Shown piece after piece: positions 48,459 to 60,072 of a stretch of DNA of 64,000 nucleotides. How positions within the stretch are numbered: the stretch's first letter is position 1; every line of letters begins with the position of its first letter. The stretch is from Lindgomyces ingoldianus (taxonomy: Eukaryota; Ascomycota; Dothideomycetes; Pleosporales; Lindgomycetaceae), in assembly GCF_010093535.1 (NCBI RefSeq), contig NW_022985176.1, positions 1,000,665-1,064,664 on the forward strand, written 5' to 3'. The position numbers and the translations under genes were made by a program. Under the pieces are notes generated by a model. It saw nothing but the letters and a program-made list of their open reading frames with translations. It did not search any database and was not told the origin of the DNA.

Positions 48459-49093
48459 TTAAGAATAGTGCGCACTTACTTTTTTAAATAAAGTTATTAC
48501 AGCTTTATTTTTATTAAAGTCCTTTTTAAGCGCCTTACGCTTCTTTTTCTCTTTCTTAGTAATATTAGCTTTAGAGTAGGCGCGCTTCTTAAAAACAACT
48601 CTAGTCTTAGCAATTTTGCCTATAGCGCCACTGTGCGCGTATAGATAGTTGTTGTACAGGATTTTGTTTTTACTATAAACTATTAAGAGCTAGAATAGGG
48701 CTAATTAAGCTAGATTATGCTGCAATAGAAAGACTTACACCTAAAAAAACTAAATAATAGTGTTTACCTATAACATAACTGTTGCGTTAGCCTGCGCTAA
48801 CTAAGTAGGGTTAAGTAGATTAACAGAGGCTAAAATGTTAAGCACAGTGTCTTTAAAAGCCTATTGTTTAGGTTTAAAGGTAATAGAGAGCTATCTAGAG
48901 TTAGCTTAGACAGACTGCGCGTAAATACGCTAGAAGAAGCTAGAATACACACCTTAAAGCACTTTTTACTAGATTTAAAGTAATAAGCACACTTAGTGTA
49001 CTTAATTCTCTTTTTTTTTATGCTACAACATAACTTATTATTTATAAGCATATAATAGCTACTACTCTTATCTATAATGCCCTTGCAGGACAT
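48459..49093 (-). pseudogene. Antisense ORF of Gypsy1a (Cys-rich, then Lys-rich; unknown function)
   Basis: Lies on the strand opposite to gag-pol, between integrase and the 3' LTR. The first part is open for 87 codons (48830-49093): MSCKG start, cysteines spaced as in a small metal-binding domain (CKG, LCC, CAYYFKSSKKC), then a serine/leucine stretch. The frame then shifts and continues (ILASVN, YNNYLYAHSGAIGKIAK, then a Lys-rich tail with KKEKKKRKALKKDF) to a stop at 48459. A GTAAGT/CTAAC/TAG intron-like pattern overlaps the end. The same arrangement is kept in Gypsy1b. I do not recognise the protein. Confidence 0.6.
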
Positions 49094-49699
49094 TTTATTA
49101 ATGTATTAGACGTAAGAGTTATTAGAGTGTAAGTTTACATTAGTAGAAGCTAATTAATTTTCCTTAAAAAAAACTATAGCTAGATTATAATAGAGTAGGC
49201 TGCAGAGGTCTATTTTAGAGTTGTTAAGTAAAGTTAAGCATAAGGGAAGGAGCTAAGAGCAGATTAGGCAACAGGTAGGCGTAAGCAGAGTAAGATAGGA
49301 CTATTAAAGCTTGTTAGCACCCTTTTGCGCTAGATTGCGCTAGAGTAGCTTAGAATGTACTTACTTTAAAAAGTTTAGAATCTTCTAAATTCTAAGCTAT
49401 AAAGAGGGCAGAGGTGTAAAGAAGATAGATTTCTAGGACAGTTAGACCCTATATATACTGTCCTAACTGCTACTTTATTAGCGTGAGATATACTGCTATT
49501 TTACCTTTACTTTTACTTTATACTTATACTTTACCTTTACTTAATAACTCTAGGTTATTTTTAAATAAACTTGCATAGAATTAACTAAAATAGGTAGGAG
49601 CAAGTTTTTAGGGCATTACATAACACTCTTTTATGCTACTTAGGCCTATTGTTATCTGTTCTATCCTTTAAGTTGTAGGACTACTATAAGGGGGGATAA

Positions 49700-49900
49700 T
49701 GTAAGGCCGGATGTCCTAGAACAGGCTAGTATGGCCTCACCTGACCTGTTTAGAGGTCGTATGACCTGTGCTTCGTATATAAGCATGAATCCTGACAAGC
49801 GAAGCTTGGCAGCAATTCGTCTCTCTTACAATACACTCCTATCTTTCTCCGAAAGCTTGCTCTCAGTGCTATCCGTGCTACTTACCATCCCATCTTTACA
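49700..49900 (+). repeat. 3' LTR of Gypsy1a
   Basis: RIP changes lie in the first ~60 bp (inner side: CCTAGAACAGGCTAG, TTTAGAGG). The rest is nearly identical to the clean LTR at 12774. Confidence 0.93.
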
Positions 49901-50685
49901 ATAAGCTATTAGGTAGGCTACTATAGTCTTAAAGAAGCTCTTTTAAGTATGCTTAAAACTTAAGTTTAGTACTCTTAGGCTAAGTAGTATTTTTTTTTAT
50001 AAGTAGAAAAACTATTTTACTTTTAATATAGACTCTTTAATAGCAGCACTAATAAAGTAAGCTTTAAAAGTAAAAAATACTTTTTCTTTACTTATTTTTA
50101 GAGTTTAAAACACTTATTACACCTTTATTTTTTTATTACTAGTAATAAAGTAAGTTTATAAGAGCTTAATTATTTCTTTTATGTTTTTAAACTAAAAGTA
50201 ATTTAATTTAGCTAGGTATCTAGGCTCTAGGTATTCCTTTGCAATACTAGCAGTGTGTCCCTATACTAACGCTATGCGTGCGCGCTTACTCTAATAGTAA
50301 TCTGCATTAATGTTAAGTCTATTTATAATAGAGGCTTACTATTATTTAAACATAAGTTCTTTGCTATTTATAAAGTTCTTAATCTTAGGTGTACATTTAG
50401 TAAGGTAGCTTTAAAAGAGCTTAAAAGTGCTTAAAAGGTTTCTTACTATTAAAGTAGTAGAGGTAATTTAAGGCATTATTATAAGTAATTTAGTAGTTAG
50501 TAAGAGATAATTAGGACTAATAGTTTTTAATTTAGTTAGCTATTTAATTTATGCCTTTAATTAAGCAACTTAGTTTTTAAGAGCTATACTACTAAAGTTT
50601 AACTCTAAATCTAGTAGGTTTTTAGCTTTAGGTCCTATAAAAAAAAGTTTAGCTATTAAAGTTAGTAGTAGTTTAGTTCTAAAAG

Positions 50686-51126
50686 TGTAAGGCCGGGATG
50701 GCGCTTACGTGTAAGGCCGAGATGGTGCTTACGTGCAACGGGTATATATACTATTCTGTACGCAATAATTAACGTTAGTTAATTATTTGCACCTTTTTAG
50801 TTATATTAGCGTAGTGGTACAGAGCTCTGTCCTTACATAATAATTAACTAACAACAAGGACAGTCGCGCGTTTGACCCACACCTCGGACAGCTTTGCCAG
50901 TTTTTAGACTGAAACGTGAGGCGGCCTCTTCTNNNNNNNNNNNNNNNNNNNNNNNNNNNNNNNNNNNNNNNNNNNNNNNNNNNNNNNNNNNNNNNNNNNN
51001 NNNNNNNNNNNNNNNNNNNNNNNNNNNNNNNNNNNNNNNNNNNNNNNNNNNNNNNNNNNNNNNNNNNNNNATTATTCGCACCTTTTTGGTTGTATTGGCG
51101 TAGTGGTACAGAGCTCCGTCCTTACA
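50686..51126 (+). mobile_element. TRIM-like LTR element T4, with a sequence gap
   Basis: The 5' LTR at 50686-50837 (152 bp) carries the same 24-bp duplication of its start as T1. The 3' LTR end is 51071-51126. TSD AAAAG (50681-50685 and 51127-51131). A 138-N run at 50933-51070 replaces the rest; compared with T1 about 300 bp should be there, so the gap size is probably not literal. Open frames crossing the Ns are artefacts. Confidence 0.92.
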
Positions 51127-51518
51127 AAAAGTAGGTATCTTACTTTAGCTGTAGCTAAAATAAGTTACAGTCTTTATAATAAAATCTAATAGTAGTTAAA
51201 AGTTAAGCATTAGTAGTTATCTTTAATTTTAATAAGTTATTAGTAGTCTTTAAGTTTTTACTTTAGCATACTCTTTATAACTTTTCTAAAGGTAATCTTA
51301 ATTATAAGGGATAAGAAGTTCTAAACCTAAAGGCTTTAGTTAATAAAAGGTCTCTAAAATTCTATCTATACTAACTAAATAATTTAATATAATAGTGTGT
51401 AAAAAATTATAACCTAAACTAAATTAGATGCTTTTTAGAACTTAGACATAGTTAAACAGATAATTAATGTAATATTATAATAAGGCTGTTACTAGCAAAA
51501 GCAAGTTTTCTAATATAA

Positions 51519-51808
51519 TGTAACAGCGCAGGCAAAACAATAGGTCTAAATGCGGTATAAATCTACTTAGAGGCATATAGGAGTGCGTAGAGACTTAGAG
51601 ACCTAGGAATACTAATAACACCTATAGGCCTTGTACATAGGATATTAGAAAACTACTAAGCTAGCTACAGGGGCAAGGTGCGACTAAATACATAAGGGAA
51701 TAGGGGTAACTGCGGGGGACTAGGTCGAGTCATGGTCGGGGCCGATACGGGGACCCTTCGGATAGGATCCGAGCGACCCGAGATGGAACAATTCGTAGAA
51801 TCGTTACA
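51519..51808 (-). repeat. 5' LTR of Gypsy3 copy a
   Basis: 290 bp. The inner left third is RIP-changed (AACAATAGGTCTAAATGC), the outer right end is intact (GGGGCCGATACGGGGAC). Confidence 0.93.
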
Positions 51809-53199
51809 CCTTATGTGTAACTAAATTACTTATATTATAAAAATAAAGTTCTTACTATGCTTTAAAGTAGCCTATAATGCTATAATTACTTTTAGTAATA
51901 TCTAAGAAGAGTTTTAAGGCGCTAGATTAGTTTCTTTTAACTTATAATAAGTTATAATAGGCCTTAATATAAAGTTGCGCACTCTATTACTACTACTACT
52001 TATATATAATAAGCTCTAGTAGTTGTAAACTCTAAGTAATACTTTAAAACTTAAGTTATAATTAATGCTTATAAAAATAAAGATTTAAAAGCATATAAAT
52101 AGTTTACTAACTTTTATAGTTAAAGTGTTTAAGAAAGTTTTAAAAAAAGTAGTAATAATTACACATAAGCTAGTGTTAGTGTAATAAGAAATTACTAAGC
52201 TTTAAGCAGTAAATAAAGCTACTACATAACATAAATTACATAAAAAAAAGTAGATTAAAGTAGAAAAAACTTTAATAATTTAAAAAAGCCTACGCTTAAT
52301 AGCTCTAAAGGAGTTTAAAGCGCGCAGTAATAGAAAGAAGGTAAAAAAGCAAGTGTAAGCTAAAGTAGGTAAGCTATTCTAAAGGCGCTGCATGTAAAGA
52401 TAGGATGGTAAGTAGCACGGATAGCACTGAGAGCAAGCTTTTAGAGAAAGATAGGAGTGTATTGTAAGAGAGACGAATCGCTGCCAAGCTTCGCTTGTTA
52501 GGATTCATGCTTATATACAAAGCACAGGTCATACGACCTCCAAACAGGTCAGGTGAGGCCATACTGGCCTGTTCTAGGACATCCGGCCTTACATTATCCC
52601 CCCTCATAGTAGTCCTACAACTTAGAGGATAGAACAGATAACAATAGGCCTAAGTAGCACAAGAAAGTGTTACATAATGCCTTAAAAACTTACTTCTGCC
52701 TATTTTAGTTAATTTTATGCAAGTTTATTTAAAAATAACCTAGAGTTATTAGGTAAAGGTAAAGTAAAAGTATAGAGTAAAAGTAAAAGTAAAATAGCAG
52801 TATATCTTACGCTAATAGAGTAGCAGTTAGGACAGTATATATAGGGTCTAACTGTTCTAGAAATCTATCTTCTTTGCACTTCTGCCCTCTTTATAGCTTA
52901 GAATTTAGAAGATTTTAAACTTTTTAAAGTAAGTATATTCTAAGCTACTCTAGCGTAATCTAGCGCAAAGGGGTGCTAACAAGCTTTAATAGTCTTATCC
53001 TACCCTGCTTACACCTGCCTGTTGCCTAATCTGCTCTTAGCTTCTTCTTTTATGCTTAACTTTACTTAACAACCCTAAAATAGACCTTTATAGCCTACTT
53101 TATTACAATCTAGCTATAGTTTTTTTTAAGAAAGATTAATTAGCTTCTGCTAACATAAACTTACACTCTAATAACTCTTATGTCTAATGCGTTAACAAA

Positions 53200-53834
53200 A
53201 TGTCCTGCAAGGGCATTATAAATAAGAGTAGTAGCTATTATATACTTATAAACAACAAGTTGCGTTGTGGCATAAAGGAAAAAAAAATTAAGTACACTAA
53301 GTGTGCTTATTACTTTAAATCTAGTAAAAAGTGCTTTAAGGTGCGTATTTTAGCTTCTTTTAGTGTATTTACGCGCAGTCTGTCTAGGCTAACTCTAGAT
53401 AGCTCCCTATTACTTTTAAACCTAAACAACAGGCTTTTAAGAACACTATGCTTAATATTTTAGCCCCTGTTAATCTACTTAACCCTACTTAGTTAGCGCA
53501 GGCTAACGTAACAGTTATGTTATAGGTAAACACTATTATTTAGTTCTTTTAGGTGTAAGTCTTCCTGTTGTAGCATAATCTAGCTTAATTAGCCCTGTTC
53601 TAGCTCTTAATAGTTTACAGTAAAAACAAAATCCTGTACAACAACTATCTATACGCGCACAGTGGCGTTATAGGCAAAATTGCTAAGACTAGAGTTGTTT
53701 TTAAGAAGCGCGCCCGCTCTAAAGCTAATATTGCTAAGAAAGAGAAGAAAAAGTGTAAGGCACTTAAAAAAGACTTTAATAAAGATAAAGCTGCAATAAC
53801 TTTATTTAAAAAGGTAAGTGTGTGCTATTCTTAA
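53200..53834 (+). pseudogene. Antisense ORF of Gypsy1b (Cys-rich, then Lys-rich; unknown function)
   Basis: Same gene as at 48459-49093, opposite to gag-pol. The first frame is open 53200-53463 (87 codons; CKG, RCG, CAYYFKSSKKC). A second frame, offset by 2, is readable from about 53,399 (ITFKPKQQAFKNT, ILAPVNLLNPT) to 53834 with a few RIP-type stops and ends in a long Lys/Arg-rich segment (KKRARSKANIAKKEKKK, KALKKDFNKDKAAI). GTAAGT at 53814 with CTAAC and TAG ~45 bases later looks like a fungal intron. The frame change near 53,341-53,390 could also be an intron. It keeps more coding character than pol in the same element. Confidence 0.6.
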
Positions 53835-54732
53835 CTATTCTAGCGCTAACTAGCATAATAGAAGAAATATAGTGTTAAAAGTGTCTATGTTACTAAAGCT
53901 AAGTAATGTTGTTGTGTTAATACTACTAAAGCTGCTAATATAATCTACTGCATCTTTAAAAAGCATAATAAGGCTAATAATATTAGAAATAAGGCTAGTT
54001 AGGATTAAACTTTAGCTAAAAAAAGGTAGCTAACTAGGTATAATAAAAAATATCTTAATAGTTATTCTGCTGTTGCAAATTTACCTACAGAGGACCTTAA
54101 TGTCTAATCTAGGGCCCTAATAGCACAATCTAGTGTGATCTAGCGCATTCTATAGTAAAAATAGTTAAAAATGCATAGTATAGTGTAGTTTTAAGTTCTT
54201 TAGCTTAAGCTTCTTTCTTTTTTTCTTAATAAAGTTAAATACCCTTATATTATGTCCCTTAGACTTAAAGTGTAACTGTTTTAGTAGTAATAGATTAATT
54301 TGCCTCTAGCTTGCTTACTTTACAGCTCTTTTATTTTAAAAATCTTAGAATGTTCTGCTAAACTTAAACTCTGCCTTTTTCTTGCTAGTATAGGTTATTT
54401 TAGGCTAGAATGTTTATTTCTTCTAGATAATAGATTTCTTTAGGTTAAAATAACCCTCTTCTTAACTCTAGCAAGCTATTCTATGCTAGAATAGCCTTAC
54501 TTAGTCTAACTAAGGAATCTTAGGTCTAAATAGGCTATGTTGTCTTTTTATTCTTATAGCGCTATTAAACACCTCTTGTTAAAAAAACTTTAAGTAAGAA
54601 AAAAATAAAGTAAAAGTAGCTATACTTAATCTGTTAAGTTACTTTCTTTTTTCTAAGAAGTTTAACCTAAACTAGTATAATTTAATCTTTTACTATGTAT
54701 TTCTCTGCTCTTCTAGAACACTTTTAATGCGT

Positions 54733-57700
54733 TTAAGCTAATGTTAGGTCTAGGTTTTTATAAGTTCTTTTTAAATAGATAACTTTTCTATTTTATAAGA
54801 TATTTTTATACTCTAACTAAATTTTATCTCTAGTTAAGTATTTTCTCTACATAGTACACATTATCCTTTATAGCGCGTAAAGTGTCTATAATTAGTTCTA
54901 ATTATAACTTAAGACGCCCTTTCTAGGTATATAGCTCTAAAAGTAAGACATAGAACACTAGATAAACTTCTCCTAGATTAGGTAGGTCTACTTTATACGC
55001 CTCTACGCTAATCTAGGCTATAACTTTCCCTAGTCCTAAGAACTTCTAGTCTAACTTTTTTTTTAGCTTTATTAATTTTATATGTCTATTAGAGACTAAT
55101 ACCTTATTTTCTACTTATAGCTATATATACTTCTGTTGTTTATCTGTATACTTTTTTTAATACACATTTACAGCAATAATTTTCTAGCAGCATTTTAACT
55201 ATAAAGTAAGTGCTTTTGCAGCAACTTTATTTGCTATGTGCAATTCCCCCTAACCTAGGGGTTCTCTAGGCTAATCTAGCCCTCTTAGGTTCGCTCTATA
55301 GTATGCTTAGAAAGGAGTAACTCTTATAGTTACATATACGCTATTATTATACGCAAACTCTGCTATTAGTAACTACATTACTTAATTATCTTGTTCTAGG
55401 CAACAGTAACATCTAAGGTACTATTCTAAAGTTTAGTTTTATCTTTTAGTCTGCCTATTAGTCTTAGGATAGTAGGCTAACAAGAGAATCCTTTATGTGC
55501 TAAAGTAGTAATAAAAACTATCTTAGTACTTTAAGTTTATTATTAGCTCTTAATTAAAGATAATGTTTTTTAGAACTTTATAAAGGTAAATAACTTTTTT
55601 TAACTAAACTTTTACTAAGTCTAAAGCCTTCTAATTAGCTCTAGCTAGCATATAGTAGGCCATCTTAGTAAGACAGTCCACTATTATAAGGATTGCATTG
55701 TATACTAACCCTAAGTATTTATAAGGGGGCAGCTGCGTTATAAAATCTATTGTAACATCTTACTAGAGCCTATTAGGCGGTGGCAAAGGGTAAAGGAGCC
55801 TATATAGGTGGTGTTGTAGAGCTACTAATTGTCTGCACCTTAGGCAGTTGTTATAGTACGCCTTTACGTCCTTTCTAAGCCCTTTTTAATTATATTAACG
55901 CATAATCTTTTTAAGTGTCTTTTTCACACTAAAGTGGCCTGCTAATAGGCTGTTATAGCACTCCTAGAACGCTTCTACCTTTTCTTAGTCTATTATTAGG
56001 GTCTTTTTTTTTGTATTAGCTATAGCATGTTGTTCTAGCCTATTCTAGGGATAAGTGTTTTTATTAAGGTTCTCTTTGTTCTCTATTTTACTTTTAGTGT
56101 CTAATAAGTTTATTTTGTTATAGTCTTCTCTAATACCTAATATAAGGTTCTTATTATTATCCTTTTTTAGTTTTTTACTTATAGCTCTTTTAAAATCTAG
56201 CTGTTTTAGCCTTTATTTTTTTTTAAGGCAGTCTTTAGCTAAGCCTAAAGAATTTTAAGAACATGTAATAGCTATAACTATTAATTTCTTATTATAATTT
56301 TATTAATTTAAGAGGTTGCGCATGTCTATTACATACACTGCATTTCTTTTTTAAGAAGGCTGTTATAACTTCTTAATATAGTTAAGTCTTCTTAAGGGTC
56401 TATCTGCTAAGTTTAGCTTCTCTAGACAGTGCGTAATAACAAAATTATATTCTGTTATCCTTTTATAAGCTTAGACCTACTAGTAGTTTAAAGTTTTAGT
56501 TTTTATAAACTAGCAAAAATTATTATAGTCTATAAAAAGTTTAAACAGTAGACTCTAAAAGTAATGTTGCTAATATGCTAAACTTTTATTAATAGTAAGC
56601 AACTCTTTGTTATAAGTATTATAATTATACTTAGCTTTACTTATCTTCTTTAAAAAAAAGCTAATTAGCTTTTATTAAGCCCCTCTAGTCTTATCTAAGA
56701 CTAATTAGCTTAAAATACTATAAATTACACCTTTTAAAGTGTTAACCTCTACTTTAGTTTTCTTATTAGCATTAAAATAAGCTAATATAGAAACTTTAAG
56801 AAATAAGTTTTAAAGCTTTTAGAAAGCTGCTTTACTTTTAGAACTAATATTAAGCTTTTAACTTTTTTTCTACCTTTACTCTTAACTACTCTTTACTGCG
56901 TCTAGGCCCTTTTAGGTTAGCTTAGTAAGAGGTAGGGTAATTAAGAAGAAGTTAGTAATAAACTACCTATAGTAGTTTATAAACTCTATAAAAACACAAA
57001 TATTCTAAACAGTCTTTAGCATTAGCTACTTCTAGATTATCTTAATCTTTAAAAGGTTAACTTTAACTCCTTCTAGGCAAACTATGTACTCTAGGTACTT
57101 AGTCTTCTGCGTGTAAAATTTGCACTTACTAAGTTTTAAAAAAAGCTTTACTTTACATAATCTTTATAGCACTTTTTTAATGTAAACAACTTATTCCTCT
57201 TCTGTGTTAGAATAGACTAGAATATTGTTAAGGTATATAATACATGTTACATTAACTAACTTTGCTAAGGCCTAGTTAATATAAGCCTAGAAAGCTGCAA
57301 AAGCATTAGTAAGACTAAAAGGCATAACCTAGTACTTAAAATAACTATATTAAGTCTAGAATACTATCTTCTACTTATCTCCCTTACAAATACATAACAT
57401 ATAGTACGCATTATAGATATCTAGCTTTATATACTACTTTACTTTCCTAAGTCTTTTAAGAGATTCTAAAATAAGTAGCAGTAAGTAATAATTTTTTATT
57501 ATAATCTAGTTTAGGCCTTTATAATTTATATAAAGCTTTAACTCTTTATTCTTTTTCTTTATAAATAAGATTAGAGCTTTTATAGAAAACTTAAACCTCT
57601 AAATTTACTCTCTTTATAAATAATTATTAATATATTTATAAAAATGCTGTAACTTATACTCTAATAAGTTATATAGTAGTTAGTAAAGAGGCTTTATCTC

Positions 57701-59643
57701 TTTCTCTAGCTTAATAGCTAGATTCTGTAGGCTATGTAGTAGTACTTCTAACATCTTGTTAGACTTAACTATGTCTGCATATTCTTTATACTCTAGTTTT
57801 AACTTAAGCTCTACAAGTCTTAAAGAATCTTTAGTGTTATTAGACAGCACACTGCAGACGTAGACATTTATATTAAGACTCTATATAGTTTGCTTAAACT
57901 CTGCTGTGTTTTCTAAGGCCACCTTAGTATACTTTAGCACACTATAGTCCTTTACACCTCTAAATAACATATGTCTTGTATAAAAGTTTAGCTTTAGATT
58001 AAACTAATTAATTTAAAGTAAACTTAAATATATTAAAGGTCTTTTTAAGTCTATTACTATAAACAGCACTTTATAAGTCTAGACTCTTTCTTAGGAGTCT
58101 ATAATCTTTACATTTACAACTATAAAGCTGTAGACAGTAAAGTCTAATCTATTAGGTGCCTTTAGAAAGACACCTAGTAGGGGCTTAATCTTAAGATCCT
58201 GCTCCTTAGCTATTATAGCAGATAAAATGTTTAATTTAGCTTTTTTATTTACTACAGCCTAAAGGTCTTCTAATAACCCTATGCTTACTATTACTAATAA
58301 TAAGGTTAACTTTTTTAGGTATAATAAGTTCTAAAAGTTTCTAAGCTTTTTTTTATTACTTACTAAAGTAATATAAGCTAAAAGAAAGAAGCTTAGTTTT
58401 TTTAGCTTTACCTTTTTCTTTTTTACTTATTTTTATTAGACTTATTTTTATTTTTGTTCTTTATAAAATAATCTAGGGAAATATAACCTAGCTGCTTATA
58501 ATTTTAGTAAGTAACTTTTATTTTATTAAATTTCTGCTTTTTTTTAGCCTTTTTTTAGCTTAGAGGCTTTTTTTATTTCTTTTTAAGCTTCTTTAAGTCT
58601 TTATTAGCTAGAGGTAAAGTAGAACGCTTTTATGTTCTTTTTTTTTTTAACTTTAGCCCTTTTCTTTTCTGTAGGCAGCAGTAGGATATGTTGCTTTACT
58701 CTTCTACCTAAGCTAGCGTCTCTTACTTACTTTGTAGGATATACATTAGATTACGCTTAATCTTGTTAGATAGTGCGCTACTAAAGTCTACTATTATCCT
58801 TTTTAGGCTCTTCTTATTAACTTTAGTCTATAATAGCCTAAGGTAGGCTAGAAGTTTAGTTAGGAACTAATTAGGTTATTATTTATAGTTTTTTATAGTG
58901 TTATAAGCTACTCTTTTTTATTCTACTAAAGTACTTAATGCATTAAGCATCTTGTTTTTAAGATCTTGCTATATTAGTAACTATAATAAGTTAATAAGCT
59001 TTAAATAAGTGCAGTATATCTTCTATAGTAATTATAGTGTTTTATTAACATATTATAGGCTAAAAGAGATCTTCTATAATTTCTAAGTAAAGCTTAATAG
59101 ACTTTTTTAGTAATAGTCTTTATTATCTTTACACTACTAGTTGTAGTCTGCCCTGTTCTTCTTTTTATATTAGTGCAGCAGTTTAGAACGCAGTAGGTTT
59201 ACTTAGTTTTAAGTAAGTTTTAGTATAATAATGTTTAATACTTTAGTTAGCAACTTATTAAGCGTGTCTATATTACCTGCTTTAAATTAATAATAAATTT
59301 TTATTATCCTAGCTAGTTCTTACGCTTCCTGCTGCTCTTACAGCTAGGTGCAGGCTTCTGTTAAAGCCTAATTCGCGGGGGTGGACTATGCGTTGCTTAG
59401 TCCTGCACTAGCCCTTCTAACCCCTTCTAGGCCCTAAACGCCTTCTAGATAGCTTAATAAGCCTAATTTATAAAGATTTTTATTATCCCCTTTACTTATC
59501 TCTTACTCTGTTCCTCTCTGCGTTAGTGTTAACTCTAGTTAAGTATTACTAGGAGTAGTAGTCTTAGCTAGCTTCTTAGGTAATCTTTAAGCGCTAGTTG
59601 CATCTAATTCTCCTCTAGCGTTTTGCTTTAACACTATTACGTA
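54733..59643 (-). pseudogene. Gypsy1b gag-pol remnant
   Basis: Mirror of the Gypsy1a gag-pol. The RT active site at 57224-57235 (minus) again reads YLNN. Integrase is about 55,250-56,000, with its zinc-binding Cys pair near 55,835-55,846 and GHF near 55,934-55,936. Stops throughout. The same D-to-N changes in both copies mean either parallel RIP or copying of an already damaged element. Confidence 0.83.
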
Positions 59644-60042
59644 GGAATGTTGCCCTTAAGCAGTATGCTAGCTTGTAGAGCAATTTAAATGTAAAGATAG
59701 GATAGTAAGTAGCACAGATAGCACTAAGAGCAAGCTTTTAGAGAAAGATAGGAGTGTATTGTAAGAGAGACAAATTGCTGCCAAGCTTCGCTTGTTAGGA
59801 TTCATGCTTATATACAAAGCACAGGTCATACGACCTCCAAACAGGTCAGGTGAGGCCATACTGGCCCGTTCTGGGACATCCGGCCTTACACTGCAGATAG
59901 TGCAATTAGACTAGGCATAACACACAAATATGTAAGTAAGAAGTAGAAGTAGTATCTAAATAATATTCTAGGCTGTACTGTACTATATAGTGCTAGAGCA
60001 GGTTGTTATTGTAAGGCCGAGATGGTGCTTACGTGCGACGGG

Positions 60043-60050
60043 TATATATA
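60043..60050 (+). promoter_or_regulatory. TATA box in the TRIM LTR
   Basis: TATATATA is kept in every TRIM LTR in the window. About 30 bp downstream lies the inverted repeat AATAATCAAC/GTTGATTATT, so transcription would be expected to begin near 60070-60075. The start site is inferred from spacing only. Confidence 0.6.
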
Positions 60051-60072
60051 CTATTCTGTACGCAATAATCAA

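Larger units (their letters stand above)
42403..49900 (+). mobile_element. Gypsy1a: full-length 7,498-bp Ty3/Gypsy element
   Basis: 201-bp LTRs at 42403-42603 and 49700-49900, TSD ATAAG (42398-42402 and 49901-49905), inserted in Gypsy3 copy a; the empty site is at about 8831-8840 in copy b. Purine tract AAGGGGGGATAA at 49688-49699. Exactly the same length as Gypsy1b at 52393-59890. It holds gag-pol on the plus strand and an antisense ORF near the 3' end. Confidence 0.95.
38060..51480 (-). pseudogene. Gypsy3 gag-pol remnant, copy a
   Basis: Minus strand. Gag is 49,901-51,480 and continues to about 42,100; its CCHC knuckle at 42133-42175 reads CYNYKKLEHFASNC, with the second Cys changed to Tyr. 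RT is 40,300-40,880: INYCKLNAFT, FTKFNIYAAFNKIRID, then YLNNIFIYS at about 40542-40556, where the YLDD active site has become YLNN. GVKSFLGFTRF follows near 40,320. RNase H is about 39,400-40,200 and integrase about 38,060-39,400 (approximate). No frame is intact. Confidence 0.83.
36673..51808 (-). mobile_element. Gypsy3 copy a: full-length Ty3/Gypsy (minus), holding Gypsy1a and TRIM T4
   Basis: 290-bp LTRs at 36673-36962 (3') and 51519-51808 (5'), TSD CCTTA (36668-36672 and 51809-51813). A purine tract (AAAAGAGGGGGTAG on the minus strand) touches the 3' LTR at about 36963-36976. Without the nested elements it is about 7.2 kb (exact size uncertain because of the N run in T4). It is the reference copy for the fragments at 3009, 10297 and 31072. 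Confidence 0.93.
52393..59890 (-). mobile_element. Gypsy1b: full-length 7,498-bp Ty3/Gypsy element (minus)
   Basis: 201-bp LTRs at 52393-52593 (3') and 59690-59890 (5'), TSD CTGCA (52388-52392 and 59891-59895), inserted in Fot1 copy F3; empty sites are at 815-830 and 15465-15475. Purine tract TTATCCCCCC (plus) at 52594-52604. A position x in Gypsy1a corresponds to 102293 minus x here with no net length change, so Gypsy1a and b form a 7.5-kb inverted pair 2.5 kb apart. Confidence 0.95.

Noticed and set aside
50848..51134. Three ORFs across the N run
   Set aside because: Open only because Ns cannot give stop codons.
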